Of a stretch of 35,007 nucleotides of DNA, positions 9,533 to 20,400 are shown piece after piece. The translations under genes were made by a program, and so were the position numbers. Location of the stretch: assembly GCF_900141785.1 (NCBI RefSeq), contig NZ_FQYP01000018.1:1-35007 (forward strand), written 5' to 3'. The stretch is from Aquimarina spongiae (GTDB lineage: Bacteria > Bacteroidota > Bacteroidia > Flavobacteriales > Flavobacteriaceae). A model generated the notes under the pieces. The model saw nothing but the letters and a program-made list of their open reading frames with translations. It was not told the origin of the DNA and searched no databases. Numbering within the stretch: the first letter of the stretch is position 1; the number at the start of each line of letters is the position of its first letter.

Positions 9533-12500
9533 TTAATTGTTGATTTTACGCATCAAATCGATCGATAAATCATGTAAGTTTTCAGTTTCTGTAGAAGTAG
9601 TGTCTTTGGTATCCGTTGTAAAGAAGTTCTTGATCACAGCACTAATCGTATCATAATCGAATAGTTCTGCAACTGGAATGGATACGCCAAATTCATTTTC
9701 AATTTTTTGACTCAATTGCACCACTTTTAATGAATTTCCTCCTAAACCGAAGAAACTATCATTAATCCCAATTATATTCTTCTCTACCCCAAGAATTTCT
9801 TCCCAAATTTCTACTAATTTGATCTCTGTTTCATTAACAGGAGGCAAGTACGTTTCTTGCTTAGAAATCTCTGGGACTGGTAGTGCTCCATAATCCACCT
9901 TTCCATTTGTGGTTAGTGGTAAGGAATCCAAATGCATTATAAATGCTGGGATCATTTGTTGAGTGAGGTACTTCATCAAAAAGGTTCTGATTTTTTGCTC
10001 ATCCATTTCATTCTGTGCGATGTAGTAAGCGACTAGTACGTCTTCATCATTTAAGCGTTTGACAGATACAACAGCTCTTTCTACCTCTTCAAGGAGACAC
10101 AATACATTTTCAATTTCTTTTAGTTCTATTCTATACCCTCTAATTTTGACCTGTTCATTATTATGAATACGACCTAAGAAAATGAGTTCATCTGAACTGT
10201 TGTAGAAACCTTTATCTCCGGTTTTATAAACCCTAATGGATTCGTTTTCTGGAAGTGTTAAGAATTTTTCTTTGGTAATATCTTCTTTTAAGTATCCCTG
10301 AGCAAGAGAATCTCCTGAAATATAAACTTCTCCTGGAACCTGATTAGGTAACACATTCATATTATCATCCAAAATGTAAATCTTTGTGTTATCTATTTCT
10401 TTACCGATAGTAATTGGCTCATTTTCTTGGGTGATTCTTGAAGCACTACATGCAACTGTAGCTTCTGTTGGACCATACTCATTAAAAATTACCATTTCAG
10501 GATTTAATTTTTTCAATATTGAAACATGATGAGGAAGCAATGCTTCACCTCCAAGAATGGCTTTTTCTATATTCGTATTTTCTAATCCTAACGATCCCAA
10601 TAGATCGATGTGCGCTGGAGTAGCCTTGATAGCCCTTAGATTAGAAAGAAAAATTCCTTTCAGACTCTTATCCACCGAAATCCCGTCTTCATAAATACTA
10701 ATTGATGCTCCTCTGGATAATGGAGAAAAAATACTAGTTAATGTAAAATCGAAAGATATCGATGTAAACAATGGCAGATCAAAAGCATCTTGATTTTCAA
10801 AATAATAACGGTTCGCCCACTGTACATAGTTGCTCAATCCTTTTTGTAAAATCTTAACTCCTTTTGGGTATCCGGTAGAACCCGACGTAAATAATATATA
10901 CGCCAAATCGTTGATATCTCCATTAAACGGTTCTGGGTCTACTTCTTCTAAAGCCTCCATCTGTACATCCAACGCAAATACGGTGCCTTCAAAAAACGGT
11001 AAATTGAACATCTGCTCTGTATTGGTCAGAATCATTTTTGCTCCAGAATTATTTAGTATATAATTTACCCTTTCTTCAGGAAAAGAAATATCAATAGGAA
11101 CAAAAACAGCTCTTGCTTTCATAGCTGCCAAAATAGAAATGATCAGGTCAGATGATCTCGAATTGTATAATGCAATAACATCTCCTGTATGTATATTGCA
11201 CTCTTCTTTTAAGTAATATGAAAGTTTATCTACGTTCTTCATTAACTCCTCGTAAGTCATAGTCTTACCAGAATCTTCGATAGCTACGGCATTCTTTCTT
11301 AATTTTGATGCCTCCTGAATGATATTAAATATATGATCAGAGTCGTTCCAATTCTTAGAAATCGGATCACTCGCTTTCTTATCACTTTGTTTTCTATCAG
11401 CAGTAGTCAAATTGATGTTACCTATAGGTGTTTCCGGTTTGTTAACCACTACTTGTAATAGGTTTTTAAAGAACTCGCCGTACAACACAATAGTTTCTTT
11501 CTTAAACAAATCTGCATTGTATTCAAAACTAAATGTCAACCCTTCTTCTCTTTGACTAAAAGTAAACAGAATATCAAAACTAACTTTGTTATTTTTTTGC
11601 TCCACTCGTTCGAGTTGCAGTGTATTTTCCTCTGGTTTTGATACACTTCTATCCCCTATATCATCGGATGAAAAGACAACATCGAAAAGTGGATTTCTAT
11701 TCCTGTTTTTTGGAACATCTAATTGGTCCACAAGATTTTCAAAAGGATATTTTCTGTTATCAAAATCTCTATACACATTTTCTTTTACTTTGCTAAGAAA
11801 CTCCCTAAACTCCAATTTCGAATCAACACTATTTCTCAATGCCATGGTTTCAATAAACATACCCATTACATCATCATAATTTGCCAGGTTTCTACCCAAG
11901 TGAGTAGTACCAACAACCACATCTTCTTCATCTGTCAGTTTTGACATAAGCATGTAAAAAATTGCCAAATTATATGTAAACAGTGTAGCGCCCTCTTTTT
12001 TTGCTAACGCTATGATCTGTTTGGATAATGCTGCATCAATGGTAAAACTGTAAAAGTCTCCTTTTTTGTCATTATCGAGGTGCCTTGGAAAATCAGTAAT
12101 TAATCCAGTAGACGAAGTATAATCTTCAAATCTGTCTTTCCAATACTGTTCTTCTTCTTTTAATTCTTGCTGAACCTCTTCTGAATGAAAGTACTCTACA
12201 TAGGACGTAAAATCCTTATCCAACATTTCTAAGGTCTTATTTTCTATAATTCGCATCAAATCATTCAAAAGAATTTGATTGGATCTACCATCAGAGATGA
12301 TATGATGAATATCAATTAACAAGTAGTCTTTACCTGCGCTATTGGAAACTTTTGCAGCCCTTAAAAGTGGGGCAGTACTCAAATCAAATGGACGCTGAAA
12401 TTCTTTTGCTACCTCATCAAATTCTTGATCATTCTCTATTGAAAATTGTTCGAGTGTAAACGTAACGTCTTGATGTATCTTTTGAACAGGTTCTTCTTCC

Positions 12501-15500
12501 ACAATTTGGTAAGATGCCCGTAATACTTGATGTCTTTGGATCAATTGTTCAAAAGCTTTTTGCAATTGATCTGTGTCAAAGCTCTCTGCTTTGAAAATAA
12601 AAACTTGATTGTAATTGGTTTCTTCAGGATAAAGCCTATTTAGAATAAACATCCTTTTTTGCGAAGGAAGTAACGGATAAGTTGTTTTATCAGTCTCTTC
12701 TTTGATTACTAACTTGGGGGTTGCTTTGGTTTCTTCTTGTTTTATCGCTATAACCTCTGCAAAGGATCTCATTGTTGGATGAGTAAAAAACTCTTCCAAC
12801 GAAATCTTTACATTTAGATTTTGTTTTATCTGGTTGATAAATTGAATTGCCGCCAAAGAATCTCCTCCTAATTCTAGGAAGTCATCATCAATTCCAACTT
12901 TATTAATTCCAAACAACGAACAACATAAATTGGTTAAAGTTTTTTCTAATTCTGTAGTAGGTTCTACGTAGGAAGTGGTTAGATCTGGCCTTTCGTAAAC
13001 AATTTGGTCCATTTCTTCACCGATCCCGGCATAAGAATCCTCTTCACCAAGCTTATGACTATTGAAATCTTTAATCAAATCAGATTTGCTAATCATAATA
13101 TTTGAACTAGAGTTGACTAAACTTTTTCTAAATACTTCTACCCCTTCTTTGGGAGTTAACCCTTCTTCAATCAATGCATCAATCTCTGCATCTGTTTTTT
13201 CATGGGTATCAGAAATTGCCTTTACCGTCATTCCTACCTCTTTCCAATCACACCAGTTTATGGTAAAAACATTACCATTTCCAGAATATCCTTGTGAGTA
13301 ACCATCAAAAAACTCGTTGGCAACATTGTAGGCTACCTGACCAAACTTTCCTTTGTAAAACAGATTACCAATAGAAGAGAAAAGAGCTACAAAATCCAGT
13401 TCTTCGAAATCTAGTATTTCTTCTAGTGCTAAAAGCCCATGTACTTTTGATTTTATATTGGCAATAAATTTTTGAGTGTCCCTATTTTGGATCACCCCAT
13501 CATAATCTATTACTCCAGCAGCCCAAATAACTCCATTTATTTTTCCCAGTTCATTTTCTACTTCTTGCACTACTTCGGCCATTTGTTGAGAATTCGAAAC
13601 ATCTGCGCTTAGGATCATAACTTTTGCCCCAGTCGCCTGCATTTTTTGAATTTCTAATATCTTTTTGCTTGTGGCATCCTGTTCTCCATGTACTTTCAAC
13701 CAATCATTCCATTCGTCTTCATTTGGGAACTTTCTTCTGGTTATTAAGGCTAAATTTGCCTTTTCGTTTTCAGCAATATCTTTGGCAATCGAGAATCCCA
13801 TACCACCAAATCCTCCGGGGATCAGGTAACAACCATTTTCTCTTATATGAATATTCTCTTCCTCCTTGTTTTCTAGCTTTTTTACGGAGTAAATAAATCT
13901 TTCTTTTTGTCTATATGAGACTATGATATCTTCTTTCTCTTTTTGAGCAATTTCATTGTTAATAATCCGCAGAACATCGAACTCTGGACTCTCTATTTCT
14001 GCTACATCCAAATCGATCATTTTACAATTCAAATTGTCGTATTCTGTGGAGATGATTTTTAATGCTCCAAGATTCATAGTCTTAAAAGGACTCACTTTAT
14101 CTTCTGAAGTTATTTTTGCGGTTTCCCTCGTAATTACTGTAAAGTCCATATCATTACTAAAACCATTACTTAGTAGCCCTTTTGCCAAAAATGCAAGACT
14201 CAAATATCCGTGATTTAGGGCATTTTGTAATTGGTTTTCCGTTTCTGGAATACTATCTACACCTTTACAATGAATTATTCCCGAAAAATGATTATTTCCA
14301 TTACTTTTTAATTGTTCAAACAGAGATTTATAAGATTCCAAATCATTATAATTAAAGGTATACTTGATCGGACTAATTTGTTCAAAGACATCTCCCTCAA
14401 CTACTTCAATGATTTGATCATAACCTGCTGCTTTGAATTCTTTAATTATTCTGTTTCCTAAACCTCTCTTATCGCTAAATACCAAAAGCTTTTGCTCTTT
14501 GTCCACATCTGAGATGTCAACATTCAAAATTGAACTTTTTACCCATCTGTGCGTAAATAGCCAATTTGACATTTCTAAATCTACGTTTTGTGAAACACCA
14601 TTGGATGGATTGCTTAAACCATTCAACAACTTCTCTAAATTATATTTTAAAGGGAATCTCGTCTTTTCAAAAGGATAGGTTGGTAAGTATACTCTTTTCG
14701 CGTTTTCGGATTTATACAATTCTTGCCAATCTATGGTAGTTCCCAATTTCCATATTTCAGAAACCTTTTTGATAAAGTAAGCATCGTTTTGATTTTTTTC
14801 GTCTGCAGCGTTTAATAGATCGACTGTTACAATGTTCTCTTGCTTTTTAGCTATGCGATCGATCAATTTAGTTAATTGATCTCCGGGTCCTATTTCTACA
14901 AAACTAGTATGCCCCTGATCAATCAATGTTCGAATTCCTTTAGCAAAATAGACCGTATTTCTTAGGTGCTCACTCCAATACTTCCCATCGATAGGTGCTT
15001 CAAAAAACGCTCCGTTATGATTGGAAATTAATGGAATTCTTGGTGTTCCAAAAGTAAAATCATTTAGAAACTTTGAATACTCATCCAATACCCCATCCAT
15101 CATCGAGGAATGAAAAGCATGCGAAGTTTTTAGTTTTTTGGTGTATATATTTTCTGATTTTAAAACGGAAACAAATTGTTCTATTTCGTTGGTATCACCA
15201 GAAATTACCGTTAACTCATCAGAATTTACTGCGGCAACAGAAATACTTTCAGGACACAATTTCTTAATCGTTTCCTCATTCGCAAAAGTGGCATACATTG
15301 CTCCTCTTTCGGCTTGTTGCATTAATTTAGCCCTCTTGCCAATAATTTGTATAGCATCATTCAAATTCATCACGTCAGCAATTACAGCCCCAGCATACTC
15401 TCCGATACTGTGTCCAATAAGCGCTGAAGGTTGCACTCCTAAATCGATCAAAAACCGTGCAAGTGAATAACTGATTGAAAACAACCCAAGCTGGGTATAC

Positions 15501-17284
15501 AAGGTTTCGTTGATTTTGATATCGTTTGCCTCTTCGGATTTGAACAACTCTACTTTCAAGTCAATATCATGATACTCTTCTATCAATTTGAAACAGCTAT
15601 CCAAATATGTTCTGAAAATCTCATGTTTGGTATACAATTGTCTACCCATATTTAAATATTGAGATCCCTGGCCAGAAAAAACAAAAGCACATTTGTTATA
15701 TGCCGTAGCATTTTTCACCTCATTAACCGGCGTTTGCAGCTCTGAAATCAGATCATTTACTGTTCTTGCTGTAAACGACTTTCTTACTGGCATATCTGCT
15801 CTTCCGCAATTGAAGGTATACGATATATCGGCTAAGTTCTGGTGTTCATTCTTTTGCAAGAAGGAGATCAAATCCGAACGCAGTGCGTTTAACTTATTTG
15901 TATTTCTAGCAGACAAATTGATCGCATATTCATAATTGGTAGTAATGTCTAAGCTCTTTTCTTCATAAGGCTCTTCCACAATAATATGGCAATTAGTACC
16001 TCCTATCCCAAAAGAACTAATACCTGCCCTTAGTTTATTAGAATTACTTTCCCATGGTTTCAATTCATTATTTACGTAGAAAGAAGATTTATCGAAATCA
16101 ATATTTGGATTAGGCTTCTTGAAATGCAGACTAGCAGGAATCTTTTTGTTTTCCATCATTAGCAACACTTTGATTAGAGAAGCTACTCCTGCTGCGGTAT
16201 CTAGGTGTCCTATATTGGTTTTAACAGATCCAATGGCGGTCTTTACGGAATCATCCTGTTTATAAGCTTCTTTTAAGCCATCTATTTCGATAGGATCTCC
16301 TAATTTTGTCCCGGTTCCGTGTGCCTCTATATAAGAAATTGAATTGGGATCAACTCTTGCTATCTTAATAGCGTTTTGAATCACTTTTCTTTGACCACTA
16401 ACGCTTGGCGCAGAATATCCAATTTTATCATTTCCATCATTATTGATCGCGCTTCCTTTGATAATCCCATATATTTTATCATTATCTCGAACGGCATCTT
16501 TATATCTCTTTAGAATTACCACACCTCCTCCTTCACCGTTTACCGTTCCTTTTGCTTCGGCATCAAAGGCGCGACAATGCCCATCGGGTGATAAAATGAG
16601 GTTTTCATGATATTCATATCCTCCCGCATCTAATAACGATGCCGAAACACCTCCTGCAACCGCAATCTGACAGTCCCCGGTTTGTAGTGCTCTTGCTGCT
16701 TGATGCACTGCCACCAAAGACGAAGAACAAGCCGTATGTGTATACATTGCCGGTCCTTTTAAATTTAAATTATAAGAAATCAAAGAGCACATAAAATCCT
16801 TATCTGCCAAATATCCCGAAGCAAAAGCATTCACCTTATTGCTTCCATCCAACATGACCATACTTTGCCATATACTATTATTGCTGGCGCTAGCATACAA
16901 TCCTATTTTCGCTTTTGTTTTTGAAGGTGTATAACCAGACATTTCCAGTCCTTCCCAAACAATTTCATGAAAAATTCTGGTTTGGGGATCCATCACATTG
17001 ACCTCTGCAGGAGTGTAACCAAAAAAACCTGCGTCAAAGCAATCTTTATTCCCTAAAACCCCATTTGATTTGATATAGTTTTCCTTTTGGAAAAGTTCTT
17101 CGGCTATTCCCAAAGCTTTTAACTCATCATCCTCAAAAATGGTAAACGTTTCTTCTCCTTTTGAGAGACTTTCCCAATAGGCTTCTGCATTTTTACACGT
17201 ATTAAATCTCCCGGCATATCCAATAATAGCAACTTCTAGCCCAGTAAGTTCGTTTTCTATTTTTTTGTCATTTCTTAAATTCAT
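9533..17284 (-). CDS. Hybrid PKS-NRPS, KS-AT-KR-ACP-C-A(Asn-like)-PCP, 2583 aa
   Basis: A complete two-module protein. Domains (approximate residues): KS 15-440 with Cys186 (HTACSSSL), His322 (AHGTGT), His360 (NIGHLD); AT 545-850 with Ser626 (GHSIGEY) and HAFH 722-725, indicating malonyl-CoA; KR about 1145-1345 with GGFGGMG, Ser1303/1304 and Tyr1319 in YNVAN; ACP Ser1476 (LGGDSL); C about 1500-1900 with HHIISDG at 1660; A about 1950-2420 with the SGSTG loop and pocket DFTKIGEVAK; PCP Ser2518 (LGGNSL); then a tail of about 35 residues. The pocket is close to the asparagine code DLTKLGEVGK, differing at Phe for Leu, Ile for Leu and Ala for Gly, so Asn is likely but not certain. The KS follows an NRPS carrier protein, so the module should extend an aminoacyl chain with malonate and reduce it to a gamma-amino-beta-hydroxy (statine-like) unit. 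The ATG start sits directly before the KS. Confidence 0.96.
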   Translation of the reverse strand: MNLRNDKKIENELTGLEVAIIGYAGRFNTCKNAEAYWESLSKGEETFTIFEDDELKALGIAEELFQKENYIKSNGVLGNKDCFDAGFFGYTPAEVNVMDPQTRIFHEIVWEGLEMSGYTPSKTKAKIGLYASASNNSIWQSMVMLDGSNKVNAFASGYLADKDFMCSLISYNLNLKGPAMYTHTACSSSLVAVHQAARALQTGDCQIAVAGGVSASLLDAGGYEYHENLILSPDGHCRAFDAEAKGTVNGEGGGVVILKRYKDAVRDNDKIYGIIKGSAINNDGNDKIGYSAPSVSGQRKVIQNAIKIARVDPNSISYIEAHGTGTKLGDPIEIDGLKEAYKQDDSVKTAIGSVKTNIGHLDTAAGVASLIKVLLMMENKKIPASLHFKKPNPNIDFDKSSFYVNNELKPWESNSNKLRAGISSFGIGGTNCHIIVEEPYEEKSLDITTNYEYAINLSARNTNKLNALRSDLISFLQKNEHQNLADISYTFNCGRADMPVRKSFTARTVNDLISELQTPVNEVKNATAYNKCAFVFSGQGSQYLNMGRQLYTKHEIFRTYLDSCFKLIEEYHDIDLKVELFKSEEANDIKINETLYTQLGLFSISYSLARFLIDLGVQPSALIGHSIGEYAGAVIADVMNLNDAIQIIGKRAKLMQQAERGAMYATFANEETIKKLCPESISVAAVNSDELTVISGDTNEIEQFVSVLKSENIYTKKLKTSHAFHSSMMDGVLDEYSKFLNDFTFGTPRIPLISNHNGAFFEAPIDGKYWSEHLRNTVYFAKGIRTLIDQGHTSFVEIGPGDQLTKLIDRIAKKQENIVTVDLLNAADEKNQNDAYFIKKVSEIWKLGTTIDWQELYKSENAKRVYLPTYPFEKTRFPLKYNLEKLLNGLSNPSNGVSQNVDLEMSNWLFTHRWVKSSILNVDISDVDKEQKLLVFSDKRGLGNRIIKEFKAAGYDQIIEVVEGDVFEQISPIKYTFNYNDLESYKSLFEQLKSNGNNHFSGIIHCKGVDSIPETENQLQNALNHGYLSLAFLAKGLLSNGFSNDMDFTVITRETAKITSEDKVSPFKTMNLGALKIISTEYDNLNCKMIDLDVAEIESPEFDVLRIINNEIAQKEKEDIIVSYRQKERFIYSVKKLENKEEENIHIRENGCYLIPGGFGGMGFSIAKDIAENEKANLALITRRKFPNEDEWNDWLKVHGEQDATSKKILEIQKMQATGAKVMILSADVSNSQQMAEVVQEVENELGKINGVIWAAGVIDYDGVIQNRDTQKFIANIKSKVHGLLALEEILDFEELDFVALFSSIGNLFYKGKFGQVAYNVANEFFDGYSQGYSGNGNVFTINWCDWKEVGMTVKAISDTHEKTDAEIDALIEEGLTPKEGVEVFRKSLVNSSSNIMISKSDLIKDFNSHKLGEEDSYAGIGEEMDQIVYERPDLTTSYVEPTTELEKTLTNLCCSLFGINKVGIDDDFLELGGDSLAAIQFINQIKQNLNVKISLEEFFTHPTMRSFAEVIAIKQEETKATPKLVIKEETDKTTYPLLPSQKRMFILNRLYPEETNYNQVFIFKAESFDTDQLQKAFEQLIQRHQVLRASYQIVEEEPVQKIHQDVTFTLEQFSIENDQEFDEVAKEFQRPFDLSTAPLLRAAKVSNSAGKDYLLIDIHHIISDGRSNQILLNDLMRIIENKTLEMLDKDFTSYVEYFHSEEVQQELKEEEQYWKDRFEDYTSSTGLITDFPRHLDNDKKGDFYSFTIDAALSKQIIALAKKEGATLFTYNLAIFYMLMSKLTDEEDVVVGTTHLGRNLANYDDVMGMFIETMALRNSVDSKLEFREFLSKVKENVYRDFDNRKYPFENLVDQLDVPKNRNRNPLFDVVFSSDDIGDRSVSKPEENTLQLERVEQKNNKVSFDILFTFSQREEGLTFSFEYNADLFKKETIVLYGEFFKNLLQVVVNKPETPIGNINLTTADRKQSDKKASDPISKNWNDSDHIFNIIQEASKLRKNAVAIEDSGKTMTYEELMKNVDKLSYYLKEECNIHTGDVIALYNSRSSDLIISILAAMKARAVFVPIDISFPEERVNYILNNSGAKMILTNTEQMFNLPFFEGTVFALDVQMEALEEVDPEPFNGDINDLAYILFTSGSTGYPKGVKILQKGLSNYVQWANRYYFENQDAFDLPLFTSISFDFTLTSIFSPLSRGASISIYEDGISVDKSLKGIFLSNLRAIKATPAHIDLLGSLGLENTNIEKAILGGEALLPHHVSILKKLNPEMVIFNEYGPTEATVACSASRITQENEPITIGKEIDNTKIYILDDNMNVLPNQVPGEVYISGDSLAQGYLKEDITKEKFLTLPENESIRVYKTGDKGFYNSSDELIFLGRIHNNEQVKIRGYRIELKEIENVLCLLEEVERAVVSVKRLNDEDVLVAYYIAQNEMDEQKIRTFLMKYLTQQMIPAFIMHLDSLPLTTNGKVDYGALPVPEISKQETYLPPVNETEIKLVEIWEEILGVEKNIIGINDSFFGLGGNSLKVVQLSQKIENEFGVSIPVAELFDYDTISAVIKNFFTTDTKDTTSTETENLHDLSIDLMRKINN

Positions 17285-17305
17285 AATGAGATTTTTTCTG
17301 ATTCA

Positions 17306-17327
17306 AATACCAGTTATGAATACCAGT
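17306..17327 (-). repeat. 9-base direct repeat upstream of the first hybrid gene
   Basis: AATACCAGT occurs twice (17306-17314 and 17319-17327) with a 13-base period, starting 22 bases upstream of the ATG of the KS-AT-KR-ACP-C-A-PCP gene. It lies in the longest gap between genes in the window (179 bases). It could be a protein-binding site, but no factor is known and chance is possible. Confidence 0.3.
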
Positions 17328-17463
17328 ATATGTGTTGACCTACCCAATAAAAGTGGCCAACAACTTTGATTTTGTTTTATTAAATATTAGAATGTTGATT
17401 ATTTTATAATCATCCACAAACACCCCGTTAAGTTGTATGGGTTGTTCTTTTTTTTGCGGTTAA

Positions 17464-20400
17464 TTATTCATCATCTATGTCAAATAGATCCAATGTAGAG
17501 TTAATTTCTTCGAATGAAACGTCTTCTTGTTCATCCTCTGCGCTTGTTTGTCCTATATTTTGATCTATGATCCTGGAAAGTGCTTCGATAGTAGGAAATT
17601 CAAATACGTTGACTACCGAAATTTCATATTCAAACTCCTCATTGATTAAATTCACCATATTCATCAATTTTATAGAGTTTCCACCGATCTCGAAAAAATT
17701 AGTTTTGATTCCTATCACGTCTTGAACCAGGTCTAGTACTACACTCCAGATTCTAACTAATCGTTCTTGTGTTTCATTTTTAGGACTTACGTAATCCTCT
17801 CCAACTTCAATTTCAAAATCCGGTAGTTTTTTCTTATCTATTTTACCATTAGGTGTTAATGGCATTTCTTCTAGCTGAACATAGAAAGGAGGAATCATAT
17901 ACTCTGGTAACTTGTTTTGAAGAAAGGTCTTTAATGCTGACCTATCTAACTCCGTTGTCCCTACAAAATAACCGATCAAATGTTTATCATTATTTTTTTC
18001 GACCACAATTACTGTGACTTCCTCAATGTCAGGATGTTTTAATAGTTGATTTTCTATTTCTCCTAACTCAATTCTAAATCCACGTATTTTTACCTGATTA
18101 TCTATTCTACCTATAAACTCTATATTACCGTCTGGAAGCCATTTGGCCATATCTCCAGTTCTGTACAATCGCCCAGCATTAAAAAGCTCGGTATCCATAA
18201 ATTTATCCTTGGTTAACTCGGGATTGTTCAAATAGCCCTTGGCCAAACCTACTCCTCCGATAAATAATTCTCCAGGTACTCCAATAGGTAATAGCTCCAT
18301 ATTCTTACCTAGAATATAAATTTCGGTATTCGGTATAGGCTTACCTATGATCCCTCCATCACCTATTTTTATACCATTGTTATAGGTAACCGCAATCGAA
18401 GACTCTGTAGGACCATATTCATTATTTACCGATACGTGCGGTAATATTGCTTTTGATTTCTCCAACAGCTTATCGGTTGGGCGCTCACCCCCTACTCCTA
18501 TGAAACGTAATTGCTCCATATTTTCACTGCTTTTTAATTCATCTAATATGGCATTATAAATCGCAGGTGTAGTACAACAATTAGTAACTTTTTCTTTTTT
18601 AATAGTATCTACGATATGTTTTGGATTTACTCTATTTTCTTCGGAAACAAGAACCATAGTAGCTCCAGAAAGGAGACTGGTATAAAAGTTTGTAGCATAT
18701 GCATCAAAAATATAAGGAAATAACTGTAGCGTAACATCCTCTGGATGATATCCAAATTTTTGAATCCTCCAACAGATATAGTTCAATACTCCTTTTTCTT
18801 TTACTTCGACACCTTTAGGGTTTCCGGTAGTACCAGAAGTGTAGATAACATTTAATAGATCTTCCTTGTTTTTTTGGATACTCATTCCTATTTCAGGAAA
18901 TTCACCGTCTTCTTTTTCGGTATAATCAAAACAAATAATTTGTTCTTTATCCAAAGACAACTGATTGAAATATTCATCTGCAGACAGTCCCTCCTGTACA
19001 ACTACCAGATCAGCTTGACAATCCTTAAGGATATATGCATTTCGCTCTGCAGGTGCTGAGGGAGCAAGAGGTACATATACACTATTTGCTTTTATTACTC
19101 CTAAAATTGATGCTATCATCTGGATAGAAGGATCAAAGTAAAGTGCTACCTTACTTTTTGTTTTAGATTGTTTTTGAATAATTTTCTTCGCCACTTGATT
19201 GGCCAAAGCATTTAGTTCCCGATACGAAATTTGTTCCTCTTCGAAGATCAAAGCAATCTTATCCGGATCCCTTTTCACTTGGTTTTCGAAAAGACTAATG
19301 ATCGAATCACCGGTCTCATTGATCACCGGAGTGCTTTTAAAGTCATTCAATAAAAGGAGCTTTTCTCCTTCGGATAAGATATCTATGTCGGATAATTTGA
19401 TACCATCATTTTGAACTACAGATGAAATAATCTTTTGAAGATATTCGCTAAACCTCTCAATAGTTGACGTTTTAAACAATTTTGTGGAATATTCGAAATA
19501 CACAAAAAACTGATCTCCTTCTTCTTTTACTGACAACATCAAATCCAATTTGGAAGCTGCATGATTACTTTGATATGGACTCAAAGAAAGATTAGGAATT
19601 TCTAAAACATTATCCTCAAATTGCTCAAATACAAAAAGCACATCAAACAAAGGGTTATGACCAGCTACTCGATCTAATTTGAGTTCATCAACGATATCAT
19701 CGTATTGGATTTCCTGATTATCCAAGGCCTGCAACGTTCTGGTTTTAACTTTTGCAAGAAACTCGACAAACTGTAAACTTCCATTCGGATAATTTCGCAA
19801 AGGAATGGTATTTACAAACATTCCTAGCATATTTTCAATATCAGCATGCTGACGTCCTGCCACCGTTGTACCAATGGTTACATCTTCAAGATTTGTTAAT
19901 TTATTCAGTAGAATGTAATAAAAAGATAAGAACAACATAAATGTGGTTACATTCTCTTTTTGAGCAATTTCTCTGAGTTTTTTACTATCCTCAGAATTTA
20001 GCAAGAAATTTAATCCTGCTCCCTTATTGACTTTATCTGATACTCTTGAGTAATCTATTGGTAGTTCTAATACCTCAGGTGTTTCTACAAATTCATTTTT
20101 CCAAAATGCTTTTTGACTTTCAATATTTTGTTTTTGTTCTTCACTCTGTTGCCAAACCGCATAATCTTTATACTGAATTTGCAACTCTTCTAAATCTTTT
20201 CCATTGTAATAGTTGACAAAATCTCTTATCAAAATTCCTTGAGAAACTCCATCGTTAATAATATGATGAATATCGAGCATCAATATATGATCGGAGGAGT
20301 CGCGTGTGATTAAACCAACTCTCAATAGAGGAGCCATTCCTAGATCAAATGGTCGTATGAAATTAGACACAATCTCATCTACATCTGCGTTAAGATGATC

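Noticed and set aside
17419..17455. A hairpin (AACACCC / GGGTTGTT) followed by eight T bases, reading on the plus strand
   Set aside because: It looks like a plus-strand terminator, but no plus-strand gene ends there. On the transcribed minus strand the T-run precedes the hairpin as A bases, so it would not terminate these genes.
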